Assembly: GCA_951799425.1 (NCBI GenBank)
Contig: OX637402.1
Location: 20,659,844-20,723,843, forward strand
Direction: 5' to 3'
Source of the DNA: Ilex aquifolium
Taxonomy: Eukaryota; Streptophyta; Magnoliopsida; Aquifoliales; Aquifoliaceae
DNA: 64,000 nucleotides
The notes beneath the pieces were generated by a model. It ran no database searches. It worked only from the letters and a program-made list of their open reading frames with translations, and had not been told where the DNA came from. Shown here piece after piece: positions 31,516 to 44,614 of the stretch (position 1 is its first letter; each line of letters starts with the position of its first letter). A program made the position numbers and the translations under genes.

Positions 31516-34500
31516 TGTGGGGACCAATCACATACTGCCGGTCGGCACTTGCATGGACCAAGCATGAGCTGCCCGTTGACACTTGCAAGGACCAAGCATG
31601 TGTTGTCGGTCGACACTTGTAAGGACCAGGCATCTCCTGTCGGTCAGCGCCTACCTAGGAGAGCCACTGCCACTCAGCAGCCTCTTGGGCGAGGGTTTGC
31701 CAGTCGACACTAGTTCACAAAGGGTCCTTACACAAGCCTACTTGCAACCACTAAGCCTCAACTACTCAGCTACCTCCTTGCTACCTGAGTTGCTAAGAGT
31801 TCCCTTGTCCATCTTCGCTAGGAGACACCTACTCAGCTAAGAACCAACCAAGGACTTAGAGTCCTAGTATAACTCTACTCCGAGTATCAATGGACTAGTG
31901 ATAAGGCTAACAACGCCTCTTGGCAAGCACATCTCTTCCTTCAATCTAGGACCTAGTATCCTAGTGCAATTCTACCTCGAATAACCAGGAGCCGGTGATG
32001 AGGATTGAGGACCAAAAGTCCTAGTCTAACTCGGCTCTGAATTTCTGGGACCTGGTGATGAGGTTGAGCCAATCAACCTCGAGTTCAGGTTCCTTTGGGA
32101 CATATTGATTAACCATAATTAATGCATAATTTAATTAAGTTAATAAGACAATTGTGTTAGTTAAACAAAGTTAAACTAGTCAAAATAAGTCGAATTAGGG
32201 TTAGTGTGTGAATTAGGGATAATGCATTAATTATTGTTCTTTTCAGGGTTTTGTGCGTCAAAGCTACAAATTACTGGGGAGCCAATTATCAAAGCTACAA
32301 ACTATAGGGTGCCAATTATTAAAGCTCAAAACAAAGGGGGATCAAAGTGTAATTCAAATGACATCTTCTAAGGGCTTGTAAAGAGCATCTTTTGGTTGCC
32401 TATAAATACCCACCCCTTGGGTCTTGTAAAGATCATCTTTTCTATTGTATCATTTTCTTGTAAAGAGCACATTTTGGTTGTGGAAAACCCTCCAAGTAGT
32501 TATTGTTTTCTTTACTTTCTTGTATTATGGTTTTCTTTTACTTCCATTGTTGAGCTTCCTTCTTCTCTTAGAGGAGTGAAACTCTTCCACTTTTCTAAAG
32601 CTTTACCAAAGCCGTGAATGGTGGAACGTGATTCACTCATTCTTTGTCGAAGATCGGCTCCTTGTGTAATTTATTTTTACCTTGTAATGTCTCTACTTGG
32701 AGGGATGGGTATCACTTACTTTTCTAGCTTTACCAAAGCAATGAAGAGTGAGTAGTTTTTCATTCACTCTTTAGCAAAAGGCGATTGACATGTATAAATT
32801 ATCTTGAAGTTATATTGGTGCATTTCATTTATGCTTATCTCCAATCTTCATTTCTTCATTATGTCTCTTTACATTATGTCTTTCTTGCTTAGCATGAGTA
32901 GCTAGATTTTTAAGTTGGCTAATCCAAGGGAGACCTCCTCTTGGGTGTGTCATTTCAACTCATTTTCTTTCCTGCTCTCAGAGTATGATGGTTCGGTTTG
33001 ACTGGGTTGAGAGTGGATGCGGTTGTGAGTCTTTGATATCCCGTAGGCCTAGTCACGGGTTATGCTTGGATCCTCACCTCCATTTCGTCCCTAACTTCCC
33101 ACGAATCAATCGTTCATCTAAGCTCTATTCGAGGAATGTTTCGAGTTGATTTGGGATTCCCATTGGAATGAACCCTTCGGATTAGCCAACATTTATTTTT
33201 ATTTCATTTTCATTAAGAACACTATCACAAACCAAACTCAAAACTCAAAAGATTTTACATTTTCCTTTTCTTTCACAAAATCACATTCACACACTTGAAC
33301 TTTCCTTCCCTGAGGAGACGGCCTTAGAATACTTTTTCAAGTAAAACACAACAAGCAAAAGACTCCTTGCGCTTGGGGTGCACTTTTGTTCACACATATC
33401 ATTTCCACACATATTTTGTTCACTTCATTCATCCACCATTCCGTTGCCCTATTTCCCACATCATTCCAAGGGAGAGTGACACTCTTTTCACACATAAGTC
33501 ATATATACATTGATGGATGATATTAGGAGGTTAGGAACAACAACGGTTTTGATCAAGCACATATCTCCCTACCACTATAAATAAAGGCCCTGAGTACCAG
33601 GTAAGGCATTCAATCTGAGCCTATTCACTCTATACTTTTCTTCGACTAGCTTACTGACTTAAACATCGAAGTCCATTTGGTTACTTCCAGCTATCGGTTC
33701 ACATAGGTGTTCTCTTATCTTGCAAGTTCAGTAAGACTCCTTCACCACCCTCTCCATTCATACAAGGTGGTGGCTTTCTATGTGAAATTATTCCCGCACA
33801 ATTGGCGCCGTCTGTCGGAAGCGACTAAGTTTTCTACCAATGAAGAAGCCTTGAATCATGTCCGCGCGAGAGAGCCCTCGTCCCAGGAACCAGCCACGAC
33901 ACTTCCACTGCCTCCAATCCTTGAAGATCCCACTAACTATGACCTCCAATTATCAGAGAACGTACTACTCTATTATTGACAGAAGCACTCTAAAAAAAGA
34001 CCTCATTCTCATCGCAACCTACCTACCATTGGTGTAGAAGGTGGGTTAGCTATTGAGATGGTTTACCATGAGGCAATAAGGAAGAAGACGGAGGAGTTAG
34101 AAGCCCTCAAGCAAGGGCTCCTTCTCCAAAGGGGCAATAAACTTGCTAGTCAGGTCATACGCTCGCCTCGTCAAAGTGACCACCACAACAATCACTCACA
34201 TGAGGCTCAATCCACCTGTCACAGTAACAGGTTGCTGGCAAGGAGCTATTCAACCCATGATAAGTGTTAAGACAAATATTCACCAAGACGCAATAATTTT
34301 CAGCGCTTTCCTAGGGACCCTTCACCCAGACGACACCCTCCTCGTCATATCTAGAGGGGAGGGGAGTCGCATAGGGAACGCCGCCCTAGGGAGCGTAGAG
34401 AAAGGCACGGGAGTTCAACCTGTCACTCTACACGAGATGATTGGTACAACAATTATAGAAGAACGAAACATAGGCGCTTTGAACCAGCCCGTGAAGTGGT

Positions 34501-34570
34501 CACCCGGTTGTAATACAACTTCGTTCAAGATGACCTCATATATTCAACGAATGAGAGGTGCTTCACCTTG
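31516..34570 (+). mobile_element. Tat-type Ty3/gypsy fragment: 5' LTR, PBS and broken gag
   Basis: An LTR with ends TGTGGGGACC (31516) and TTCCCGCACA (33800) is followed directly by ATTGGCGCCGTCTGTCGGAA, a PBS of the form common in plant Tat elements. Downstream, gag-like pieces in shifting frames (for example LPPILEDPTNYDLQLSEN, and AIRKKTEELEALKQGLLLQR) reach about 34560 with stops between them. pol and the 3' LTR are absent. The LTR is about 1.0 kb once the inserted solo LTR is removed. Confidence 0.7.
32101..33399 (+). repeat. Athila-type solo LTR inserted in another element's LTR
   Basis: The LTR is 32106-33394 (TGATTAACC to GTTCACA) and is flanked by CATAT at 32101-32105 and 33395-33399. 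Its first 600 bp resemble the LTR of the intact Athila-type element on the opposite strand. Shared parts include a TATA box in CCTATAAATACCCACCCCTTGG (about 32399-32420), and the words AGAGGAGTGAAACTCTTCCAC and GTCGAAGATCGGCTCCTTG. No internal region remains, so it is a product of LTR-LTR recombination. Confidence 0.85.
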
Positions 34571-34576
34571 GAAGTT

Positions 34577-34640
34577 GTAAACCCAAGTATAGGTTGTCAA
34601 GCAGGTAATAAATCTTGGTAGAGTCCAAGCTTGAAGGTGC
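34577..34640 (-). repeat. possible LTR-end fragment, Athila-like
   Basis: AACCCAAGTATAGGTTGTCAAG, with GAGTCCAAG after it, resembles the terminal CACCCAAGTGCAGGCGGTCAAG ... GAGTCCAGAG of the intact element's LTR. The match is short and diverged. Confidence 0.3.
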
Positions 34641-35331
34641 ATCAGAGTAATCTTGATATGACATTGTAGCTTAATCTCATTCGCTTTCTTGTCACTTACA
34701 GATCTTGATAACCCTAGAATTAAGTTGAGATTACATAAGACATTATGAAATTAGAAAATTACAAACATGATCATAACAATCTCCCCATTTGACAATTTCG
34801 TGACAAAATACAAGAGTAAGAAATTAAAGATTATAACTCGAAAACAATCAAGAACAAAATAAATTGCAAACTAATCTCCACACCCTAGTGTATAAAGCTT
34901 AATACTAAGTATATAAACTATCTTCTCGATGAAAGTTTTGAAGATCATAATCTTACGTACAACAGCTCAACCAATACATCGTGAAAAACATCATATATAT
35001 AGAACATAATGTAATCATAAGTATGAAAATTACAAGAGAAGCATAGGACATTTTCATGTTAACATCAAAATGTTTATAAAATTCTTTGAACATGGGTCAA
35101 GTGAGGAGCTACCGACTATACTGTGATAATAAAAGTCCTTGAACAGTTCAAAAATGTTATGCTATCGGAGCTACAAAAGCTGAGGAGACAATCTAGGGAG
35201 TTGTTGGAGCCTTCCACTTTCAGGTGATGTCTTTTGGCTTAACGAAGAGTATTTAAAAAAAATAATGAGTTGCTTCTATCTGCGATACACACTTTCAGCT
35301 ACTTTGTTGAATACTTTTCAAGATTGCTTGC

Positions 35332-35652
35332 ATATCATAATTAGCCCTTAAACTTTACCTTATATTTTAAAATGGTACTTACACTTTTAATTGTCTCAAT
35401 TTAGTCTCTCAAATATCAATTTCATGTCAATTAATTAATTCCATCAATTTTAGCCATTAGGACAAACGACGACATATGATGTGAACAACCACATGACAAA
35501 AACGTGGCTTATCTCCGTTTATTCTAATAAATGAAATTGATTGAATGATTTAATTGAAATCAAATTAATAATTAAGGGACCAAATTAAAACAATTGAAAG
35601 TTTAGAGATCATTTTAAAATCAAAGGAAAAGTTTGAGGATTGATTGTGATAT
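35332..35652. mobile_element. foldback-type MITE with ~110-bp inverted repeats
   Basis: The left arm ATATCATAATTAGCCCTTAAAC pairs imperfectly over about 110 bp with the complement of the right arm, which ends GGATTGATTGTGATAT. Both arms carry the phrase for 'CTTAAACTTT...TTTTAAAATG.....TTTCAATTG'. No target duplication was fixed. It is a non-coding, Mutator- or foldback-like element. Confidence 0.55.
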
Positions 35653-35658
35653 TTACCC

Positions 35659-35856
35659 TATAATAAAGAATAATGCTATTGGACCTAAAAAATTAATCTA
35701 ACTTGCTAACCTAATAATGTGATAGTAATGTGGTCTAATAGTGTTGCTGCGACTATAACTCTTGAACTTTTTCATTGAGACTTCATCATTTGACACATCA
35801 TTATGTCAACAAATTAAATCAATTTTTAAGTCTCAATAGTATTACTCTATAATAAA
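35659..35856. mobile_element. 180-bp Mutator-type MITE with 9-bp target duplication
   Basis: The element is 35668-35847. Its inverted ends GAATAATGCTATTGGACC and (inverted) GAGTAATACTATTGAGAC extend over most of its length. The 9-bp flanks TATAATAAA at 35659-35667 and 35848-35856 are identical. A diverged relative lies at 40711-40896. Confidence 0.75.
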
Positions 35857-37338
35857 AGACAAAGTTTCTCAATATTAAATCACAATGACGAGTAATATTA
35901 TTTAGTGTTACGATCCAATAGTGAATCTTGCAAACTTATATCTTAACCACAATAAATATTTTAACTATATTTACATTTCAACTACCCACTTATATTTTAA
36001 TTAAAGTAAAATATTTTAACTATATTGACATTTCAATCACTCAATTGCATTTTAACCATAGTAAAAAAAATGCATTAAACCGGTTAGCCTAGTCTATCTA
36101 TATAAGAAAGCAAGCTTAGACACTGGTGTAGAAAACAGTAGTGAAAATGAAGTTCAACTACTTGTGTAGCTCAAACTCCAACTTAATGCACATATGGCTG
36201 CAGTCGTTCGTTCTACTAAACGCTCATCGTTGGACCACTGAATGCAAAAACCTTAGACTAGCATACTGCAGTTATTTCATTTAACAAATAAAATTCTCTA
36301 CATCATACTTCCCCACTTACACATGAGAAAAAGTTTTGAGGCAAGTGTATACCATCTATGCAGTCGTGCTCTTTGCAGATCGGAGATGTCATCACTGTTC
36401 TAATGCCTGGAAGCCTGTTTTGTCATCTCAAATGGACAACGAGGCTCTCTTAAGGGTCGCTTTCACGGCCTTAGAGCAATCCTTGTGCAAACACGCCTCG
36501 GGCACCCAGAAAAATCCTTGCGCTGTCGAATGCCTCAGCCTTCCTCAGGCTTGACACAAGCATCACGCCAGACTCCATATCACTAGCGTGGTCTTCATGC
36601 TTGTGGTGTACACTAGAAGGCAAATAGGGAAGAGCACCCTATAGCACACAAAGCGAGAATTTCCAAAGACTACCAAGAAAGCAACAATTTCTGAGGGCTT
36701 ATGGTAATTAAGCGCCCTATAGGAAAGAAAATCATATGATTTGTGGTAATTAAGCGCCCTATAGCACAGAAAAACATATGATCATAAGCTATATAAGAAG
36801 GCAGGCAGTAAAAGCATAAGTCAACAGGTGAAAAGGTCAGCCAATAGACCAAGCGCCAAAATGAAGGACATCTAAAACTAGAAAACCCGAAATTGGAAGG
36901 AAGTGTAGCCAAGCCCGCCAGCTTTATCATTTAAACCTCATCAGATCTTATATTCCATTAAACCTCCCATTTCCATAACCTCAATCAAAGCCACTGCCCA
37001 GTGTCGCAGACCATCACACACATTAATAAAAACAAGATCTCTCTGGCAGTTGCTAACTCCTAATGCTAGCTACAGTAGCTTTAACAACCACGTAAGAAAG
37101 ATATTGAATTTCTACATGACTCACATTTCACACCACAGCAATCTCGGGGTTAAAAAAACATGATAAAGAGAAATCTGCAATATCAAAGATAGGATTTACT
37201 GCTGCTTTCGCGAAACCATTACAAACAGAAGTAATAAAGAGTCTTTATTGGATTCTCAACTTCACCAAATCTTCACACCTTACAAAGCCAAATAAACGTC
37301 TCATCTTCCCTGTCAAGCTATTATATATACATGTAAGA

Positions 37339-40300
37339 TTACATTCTTCTTAAATTGTCTAACCTGGCCTGCAAATCACTGTCTATCCCACTGTCATCAT
37401 TTACTGTTGCTTCAGCTTGCGCAACCTTACCTTTTGCAGCTGGGGCAGCTACAGCGGAGGAGGGTGCATTCAAAAGCTGTGCATGAAATTGAAATAACAA
37501 TGAAATCATCAGCATCAGTTCTCACAATTGTCTTATACAACGGAGAGAGCACAATTACACCAAGTAAATGTACACAGAGAAACAAATGGAGTAGCAGAAA
37601 TACCTCCGAATTGATATTAATTCCAATCTCATCAAGGACCTGGCTCACTAGCTCTTCTGTCTCTTCTTCTTCTTCATCTCCTTCCAAAGCATCGTCAATG
37701 GCATCTCCCATCACCTCAGTTACCATTTCCATCTTCTCATTTTGCCTCTCAAATTCTTGCATTATTTTCTGCAACGATGGCAAGTTCATCTGTCTGTTCA
37801 TCTGGCCCATCGCCTTTGTCACACCTTTCATTGCCTCGCCCATTGCTTGTGTCGATTTCAGGGTCTTCGTAGATAAATGGGAAAAATTAGCAATTTTTAG
37901 TATCACAAGTAGAAAAATTGCACAATTCTTACAAATATGTCGGTGTCAATCCACATTAGGGCCAACCAGAAGAATGCAGAGGCGTAGCCAACATATTTGA
38001 CCGAATAAGGACACAAGCCAATGGATCAAAACTTGGTCAAACAAAAACAAAGATATGATATACCAACGTACAAATTGAAATTCATATGCATCAATGAAGC
38101 ACAAAGGCATGGAGATGTCTAATTAAGTAAAGAGTAAGCATAGTAGCATGCATTTTTCCACTTTAAATGATAACCTTATGAGCCTAGAAATCTCTGAACA
38201 CTCCCATATAAAATCAATATGTAGCGAGCAACTAAGGTCCTTGAGCTTCCTCCTATGATTAGAATTGTAATAACTTCAAAGTTCAAACCCTTAATCCTAA
38301 TGAAACCAAAGTATGACATACACAAATCCTATTTGAAACGCCTTAGCTCTGACAGAGCACAAATGCACAGAATGTATGGACAAAATAAAGTAAGGAACAA
38401 AAAACCAAGCCCGCCAATGTCTAAGCAGTATATGAATATACTAATATGGATAAAATGCAACAAAGAGTACATCTCTCTTTAGTTTGCTCCAACCAACATA
38501 AGTCACAAACAGCAAGACTCAACGCATAACACCCCACACTGCATCACCAGACTTCTAAAAGTTTCTCTAAGAACTGTTGTCAAACTTCTATTATCTTTAA
38601 TTACCTCGACCTTGCATTAGACCTTCCCACCAACAAAAATGATGTCTTTCAATTTCTTATTAACCTCATTCAAAATAAGATCCAATGTTGGAGTACCCTA
38701 GCCCTCTCTCAAGCAGGCCAAACCATTCTCATCAAATCCACTCTTACCTCTACTCCAGTCTATGTTCTTTTCTCCATCCAATTCGCCCTTCCATTTGAAA
38801 CCATCTTAGCTGCATACTGGCCAAGTTGTGGTGGACTGGTGGAGTGTCAAGAACGGAAGAAAAAACCACCCCCTCACTTGCTCAAATACAGCAACAGCAA
38901 ACTTTGGGCACCCTGAAAGCTGGAAGGCCTCGGTAACAGTTTGGTCTTCAGCCGCAATCTGTTTACCCTTGGTATACGTGGGCAGGTTGGCTATATTCCC
39001 AAATCAACACCTCCCCATCCTCGCTAATCCCCTCTCTCTCCCTCTTTGGTTGGAAGAGCATATCAACATCTTTGAATTGGCCATTAAAATCAGCTGAAAG
39101 GGTCCCTTAAACTTTTGAAACAACATATAGATAGTCACCCACATGGTTCCATTACTGGGTCAGAATAATTTATTCAATGACACATATTACACAGGTTTCG
39201 AGCTTCAACACACACAAAAGCAATAGCATACATGTAGAAAGGAATACAAGAGGGCATAGTATAATATGTTTAAAACATAATAATAATATGTACGAGTCAA
39301 AACATACCTGAATTCTAAGAGCTACACCCTGGAGTTGGGATTTTAGCTTGTAAAATTTTTCGACCTGATGTCGTGTTCTAATCAGGTCTTTGGCCATCAC
39401 CTTAACAGCTCCCTGGGAAAAAATTTCAAGCCAAATAAAAATGATGTTGCTCAAAAGTGGTTAGATTTATGTTCACTCATTATGCTACATCACTATAATA
39501 CTGGCAATGAAGGGTATGATGATCACAAACACACTGACTATTCACCCACTCAGACACGCAATGACTAATAAGGTGCAGTCTAATAACTAATCAAGAGTGA
39601 TGAATTTCCACCACAAGTACATGAAGTAGCATGGTGTACGAACTAGAGATTAACACGACATACGCTGATATTGGACTCAATTGAAATCAAGTTCCCAAGT
39701 GTGACTGTTTTTCCAAATAGATTCAATTTTATCAGGCAAGCTGATTTTAGTAGAAATGCACAATGCATATAGATCTGGCATTTGTTTACACAATAAAAAT
39801 CATGAATGAGTGTGATGATATGATTGTAAAAATTGAACCGAACTTATCAAGTCCATAGCAAAATACATGAAAATCCGGAGCACTGTGTGGTAAGCCAATA
39901 TGTCCTTAAACATAACATAAGTTGAGGACAGTATGTCCTCTTCAAGAAATTCACAACAGGGTAGCAGCATAGTAGATCTAAACCCAACTTCTAGCACCAC
40001 CCCTCTCACTTACTTACCCAGAATACAATTTCCCCAGACCAGAGCCACTTTTGGTTAACCTCCTTGACTTACTAACTCCAATACAGACTAGGGCAAAGGT
40101 TCCTCAAAAGAAGGGTCATTTTCATATTGGACTAGGTTTCCATGGTCATTAATGTCAATACAATAATCAGATGGATATCCCATTAACAAGGATTCCACAG
40201 TGCAAATTGTAGTCCGATTTTTGAAACAAAGTCAAAAAAATGATCAAAATGCCACAAATAACACATGAGAGCTAGTGAACAGTAATATTGCAAATAAGGG

Positions 40301-43300
40301 GACAAAAACATGCAACCTATTATCACTGAGATTAAAACTAACAAATCTCATTCTTCAAATATCTTTCGACGCAACCAGAGTCGAGCAGATTCAGGGGCAG
40401 AGGTAGGACTTCTGTTTAGTGGGGCCACTTCCAACTCATTGTTAAATTAAAATCATAATGCTAAGACAATTTAATTATATCACAAACATGTTAATTCATC
40501 GATAATTAGGTTTAATTTCCAGGTTTGAAAGTTTAAACTATAATTTTCAACTTAGAATTTCAAATTTCAAGTCCGATTTTAATTCATATTTGAAACACGT
40601 GCACACACTATAGGGGCTAAAAAAATAGTTGTGCCATTGAATTGCATGAAAGAAGCTTATATATGATTTTTTAAGTCAAAAGAAACCCACTTATTGACTA
40701 AAATATAAATAGTAATGTTATTTGGACCTAAAAATTTGATTTATTTTAATGACCTAATGATGTGGCAATTAATATGGTCCAATAATATTATTCTAATTAC
40801 AACTCATTGCAACTTGTGGACTTCTTATTGGGACCACATCAAACGTAATTAACCCAGTAAATTAAGTCAAATTTTTAGGTCCCAAAAATATTTTTCAAGT
40901 GTAAAAACATCCAGAAAAATTTAGAAATTTTTTAGTGGGGATAAATTCAAAAAAAAAAATTAGAAATTTCAAATGAACCTAAAAGAATTGGAGGATTGCA
41001 CTGGGGGCAGTTGCCCCCACCCACTGCCCCGAGTGTAAATCCGCTCCTGGCAACATGCAAATAAGTAAACATCTTTGCTAAAGACCTTCATTAGAATTCG
41101 TGATGAGAAGCATTTGAATTGTCAAAATCAAATACACTATGTTCATCTCCAAGTACAGAAAAACAAAAAACAAGAGTTAGAACATATTGCCGAATATGAA
41201 TTGAATCACTGATGAACTATATAGGCATTCACACCTTAAGCAAGAAGGTACATATATCCTTTTATGGAGAGCCATTGAAAACACATTCAAAGATCGTGAA
41301 CTATATTACAGCATGCAGTAGAATGGACTATTTGCTCCACATAGGAACTTTTTTTGTAACAGGGGAGAGGAAGGCTAGGTCAGGAGAGTGAAGGACCCAG
41401 AATAAACATACCATCTGCCCTTGCTTTGCGCTTTTCTTTATCTCTGCAATTAGTTTCTTCTCCTGTGCTTGTAACCCTTGCCTCTCCCTTTCTATTTCTC
41501 GGATAGATTTATCAAGCATCCTTTTGTTTTCCCGCAGGAGTTCTGAAAGTCAAGACCATAAAAAATTAAACAAGCACATGAATGACACGAGCTCTACTCG
41601 TGTTCTAGTTATAAGGCTGTAATGCGTAGATGATTATATTCCACAAATCATACTTTAACACAAAACTTGTAACAAGCAACAGTCAATCAATCCACAATAC
41701 ACTCATTTTGACCAATGGAATATGGATTACAAACAAAATCTTAATATTAAAAATCCCAAATCAATGCACTTAAATGATTAGGATATATTATTTGGAAGAT
41801 GAAACTACCAAACAAGATTAAACATTTTGCTTGGCGTGTTCTTGAGGATATTCTGCCTACAAACCATAATCTCCTAAAAAAAATATTGCTGTTGAACAAT
41901 ATTGCTTCATGTGTGATGCTTGTCTGGAATCTAGTACTCATCTTTTAATGGAATGCAATTCTACAAGAGATGTATGGGAAGGTGCGGGTTTTCAAATTAC
42001 TGATCCTTCTAAGTGCGCTCTACATGAGTGGATGAAGAATGGGTTTGAAATGATGGAGTCTAAGAAGGCCTGTCTAATGTCGGTATTGATGTGGCTATAT
42101 GGTTTAATAGAAATAAATCACGCCTTGATGAGTGTACCAGATCCCCTACTCGGTGGATTTGCTGTCAACTACTATGAACAATTTCTTGATGTATAGAGGA
42201 GGTACAACTAGAAAACTCTTCACCTGCAAGTATTGATGATCATTGGCATCATCCAAAACCTGGTTGTTTTAAGATAAATTTTGATGGTGATGTGTCCTCT
42301 TCTTTGGGAAAATCTGGAACTGATGGTGTAATTAGGGACTGTAATGGTAGAATGGTTGCTGCTTTTTGCCAGAGCGTTGATTGTATTCTGAAAGATGATC
42401 ATATTGAAGCCATAGCTGCATCTGTTGCACTTAAGATTGCTATAGACATGGGTCTCCGAAGGGTGATACTTGAAGGTGACTCAAAGACATTAATCGATTC
42501 GATAAGTTGCAAACAAAAGGGCTCATCAGACATTGGGAACTTCGTGGATCAGATCCAATTATGTGCTCAACTGTGTGATGAGTTTTCGACATCTAGGCTA
42601 CGTAGACCTGGCAATAATGTAGCTCATATTCTTGCTAACTATGCAAAAACTATAATCAATGTTGTATTTGGAGGGGGAAATCCCATAGTTCATATCATCT
42701 TCCCTCATGTCTATGTATCTTGTTCTTAATATTAATGTGAGTTTCCTGTCCTTTCTTATCAAAAAAAATAAATAAATCATTATGATATGTTTGGAACATG
42801 AAAGCATTTATTTCCATTTCCTCATGAAAAAATATAAAAATGCAACAGGTAAAGATAAAAAAAAAAAATAAGAGGGAGAGAAGTTGACACTTGACATAAA
42901 GGACGTAACATTTAGGAATGGATGATCTTTGCCATGAAGGTCAAAGATGATAGAAGCCCTTTCTACAATGGCACTGGCCTTTGTGATGGGAAATTTCATC
43001 TCCAATGTAAAAGCAGAAGCAAGTAGAGATTACTTACTCAGGATAAAAATTACATTAAATTACATCTTTAAGAGAATTATCTTCCTCACCATGAAGAAAA
43101 TAATGTGCGGTGAATTGGTAAAGAATGAATTCCACAATGAGCATTCCAAATGGGACTCTTAAGTCTAAAATCAAATTATCAATAGTGCAATGAAACGTTT
43201 TATCTTGATAAGAACCATGACATAACAGATGATAATTTCTTCATAAGTAATTGACACCTTTCCCACACAACTTATGGTTTTTCAATCATGTAAAAAACAT

Positions 43301-43899
43301 TTTTTTACACGACCTTAGTCTTGCGTTGCAGCAATCATTTGATTTTGTTCCTTGCTCTCCCTGTACTATTCTTACAAACTCAATGAAACCAACAGATAAT
43401 TAAAATCGCAAGTAGATTTCTTTTTTTACCGTAAGCGGTGAGAATTGAACCAAGTTAGCATTTACCACACTGCTTAAGAGAGATAAATCAAACATGACCA
43501 AGCTATTTCCCTTTCGTCTTTTCTTTTCTTTTCTTTTTTGAGGTGATTTTTTTGTTTAATAATTTTTTAGGTCATCGACTCCGATTCTCATTTGTTATTG
43601 TTGCTAATCAGCTTAATTAAGCGAATTGATAATCAATATGAACCCCCTAACTCAATATCGCATTAGCATTCAGCATCGCTGCACAAAAGCTTAAATACAA
43701 GTACTAAGATCAAAATTGACTAGTTTTTGTGCGTAGTTCCAAAGCAACACCATAAGACAATCCATTTATATTCAAGCTAATCCCATAAGGAGGTAACAGG
43801 AAGGAAATTCTGTATGGATAGTAGAAACAGATACATATACATAGATCAAAATATGAGCAAACCTGCGGGAGTTTTTTTCTTGCCGAATAAGAAACTCAT
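37339..43899 (-). CDS. VPS2.1: ESCRT-III subunit VPS2/CHMP2 (VPS2.1-like), complete
   Basis: VPS2 is a Snf7-family protein that polymerises with VPS24 on endosomes and recruits the AAA ATPase VPS4 for multivesicular body formation. Exons on the minus strand are 43863-43899, 41412-41542, 39308-39412, 37604-37864 and 37339-37476. All introns are GT-AG and phases agree, giving 223 residues, the usual length. The N-terminus MSFLFGKKKTPAE is followed by basic helices (LLRENKRMLDKSIREIERER), the conserved QAMGEAMKGVTKAMGQMN and PSLQKIMQEFERQNEKME, and an acidic run EGDEEEEETEE. The C-terminus LQARLDNLRRM is a MIM1 motif for the VPS4 MIT domain. Introns 1 and 3 hold L1 fragments and intron 2 a MITE. 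Nothing suggests loss of function. Confidence 0.96.
38590..39110 (+). pseudogene. L1 LINE reverse-transcriptase fragment in VPS2 intron 3
   Basis: Plus-strand translation gives LDLPTNKNDVFQFLINLIQN followed by CWSTLALSQAGQTILIKSTL and TSTPVYVLFSIQFALP, the thumb-side region of plant L1 RTs. The remainder to 39110 is probably the same element but less clear. It is antisense to the VPS2 gene and lacks both ends. Confidence 0.6.
40711..40896. mobile_element. second, diverged copy of the Mutator-type MITE
   Basis: AGTAATGTTATTTGGACCTA and the inverted right end GAAAAATATTTTTGGGACCTA match the inverted repeats of the 180-bp element at 35668-35847, and the inner words (GACCTAATGATGTGGCAA) agree too. 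It lies in intron 2 of the VPS2 gene. No clear target duplication. Confidence 0.55.
41750..42785 (+). pseudogene. 5'-truncated L1 LINE: zinc-binding region and RNase H domain
   Basis: The zf-RVT region (WKMKLPNKIKHFAWRVLEDI, frameshift, then CDACLESSTHLLMECNSTRDVW) is followed by an RNase H domain. This begins KINFDGDVSSSLGKSGTDGV (Asp kept), with EAIAASVALKIAIDMG (Glu kept), LEGDSKTLIDSI (Asp kept) and RRPGNNVAHILAN (final His kept, last Asp replaced by Asn). An A-rich tail ends near 42780. It sits in intron 1 of the VPS2 gene in antisense. The RNase H part is open over 145 codons, but the whole element is truncated. Confidence 0.75.
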
Positions 43900-44614
43900 C
43901 GCAATCGATCGACCAAAAAACTGAATATTCCGATTGAATTCCTCTCCGCTCTGACGCTTTCCGATGGAATTTCTATCCTCTTTCTCTCTCTCTTCCTTTC
44001 CGATGGAATTTCTACAATTTGATTGTCGCCCCTACTGTCTTACATCCTACGCGTCTACGCGGCATAGTGGTTGAGGAATCGGCAATATGCTTGTTGATCC
44101 AACGGTGCAGAATTAACATTCCAACCAACCTATACGTGGCAACATCTGCGAGCTTCGGTCCGTGGAAGAACCGCAGACAGTGCAACGATATTGCCGAATG
44201 ACTATCTTAATGATTAAGCTTCGTTGAGTGTAGGCCTCCTCATACCAAGTCGTCACTGTTCACTTGTTCTATTGCTTGGAAATCGTTGGTTTAGCCCATC
44301 GTATAAATGTGAATAGATACAGAAAGACTTGCCTTGATTCGGAGCGCAATTCGGGCGGGTTGGGTGGGTCAATTCTAATCCAATCTTACGCATATAATCT
44401 TCAATGAAGAAATTGGAAGGGGTATACTAAATTGAAGTTAATTATAAAAAAGTACACAGAAAAAAAATATAGGGTAAAAAAGTTCTTAATTTTGATACTT
44501 ATTTATTTTCAAGTATATTATTTGAAATTTTCATAATTTTTTATGACTTTTCTATCCTCCCTTGATCCATGCGTATTTTTTTTTGGAAAGTGGTGCATTA
44601 AACATCTCCTAGTT
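43900..44614. promoter_or_regulatory. 5' flank of the VPS2-like gene
   Basis: A CT-rich stretch with a repeated TTTCCGATGGAATTTCTA word (about 43958 and 43998) lies within 110 bp upstream of the start codon and is probably the 5' UTR. No definite TATA box is seen. Beyond about 44250 the sequence is AT-rich with no feature. Confidence 0.4.

Larger units (their letters stand above)
34641..37338. other. intergenic region downstream of the VPS2-like gene
   Basis: Apart from the two MITE-like elements at 35332-35652 and 35668-35847 I see no feature. The part nearest 37339 is presumably the 3' flank and 3' UTR of the ESCRT gene. Confidence 0.5.

Noticed and set aside
36336..36554. 72-codon plus-strand ORF downstream of the VPS2 gene
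   Set aside because: No domain, no splice context and no similarity that I recognise.
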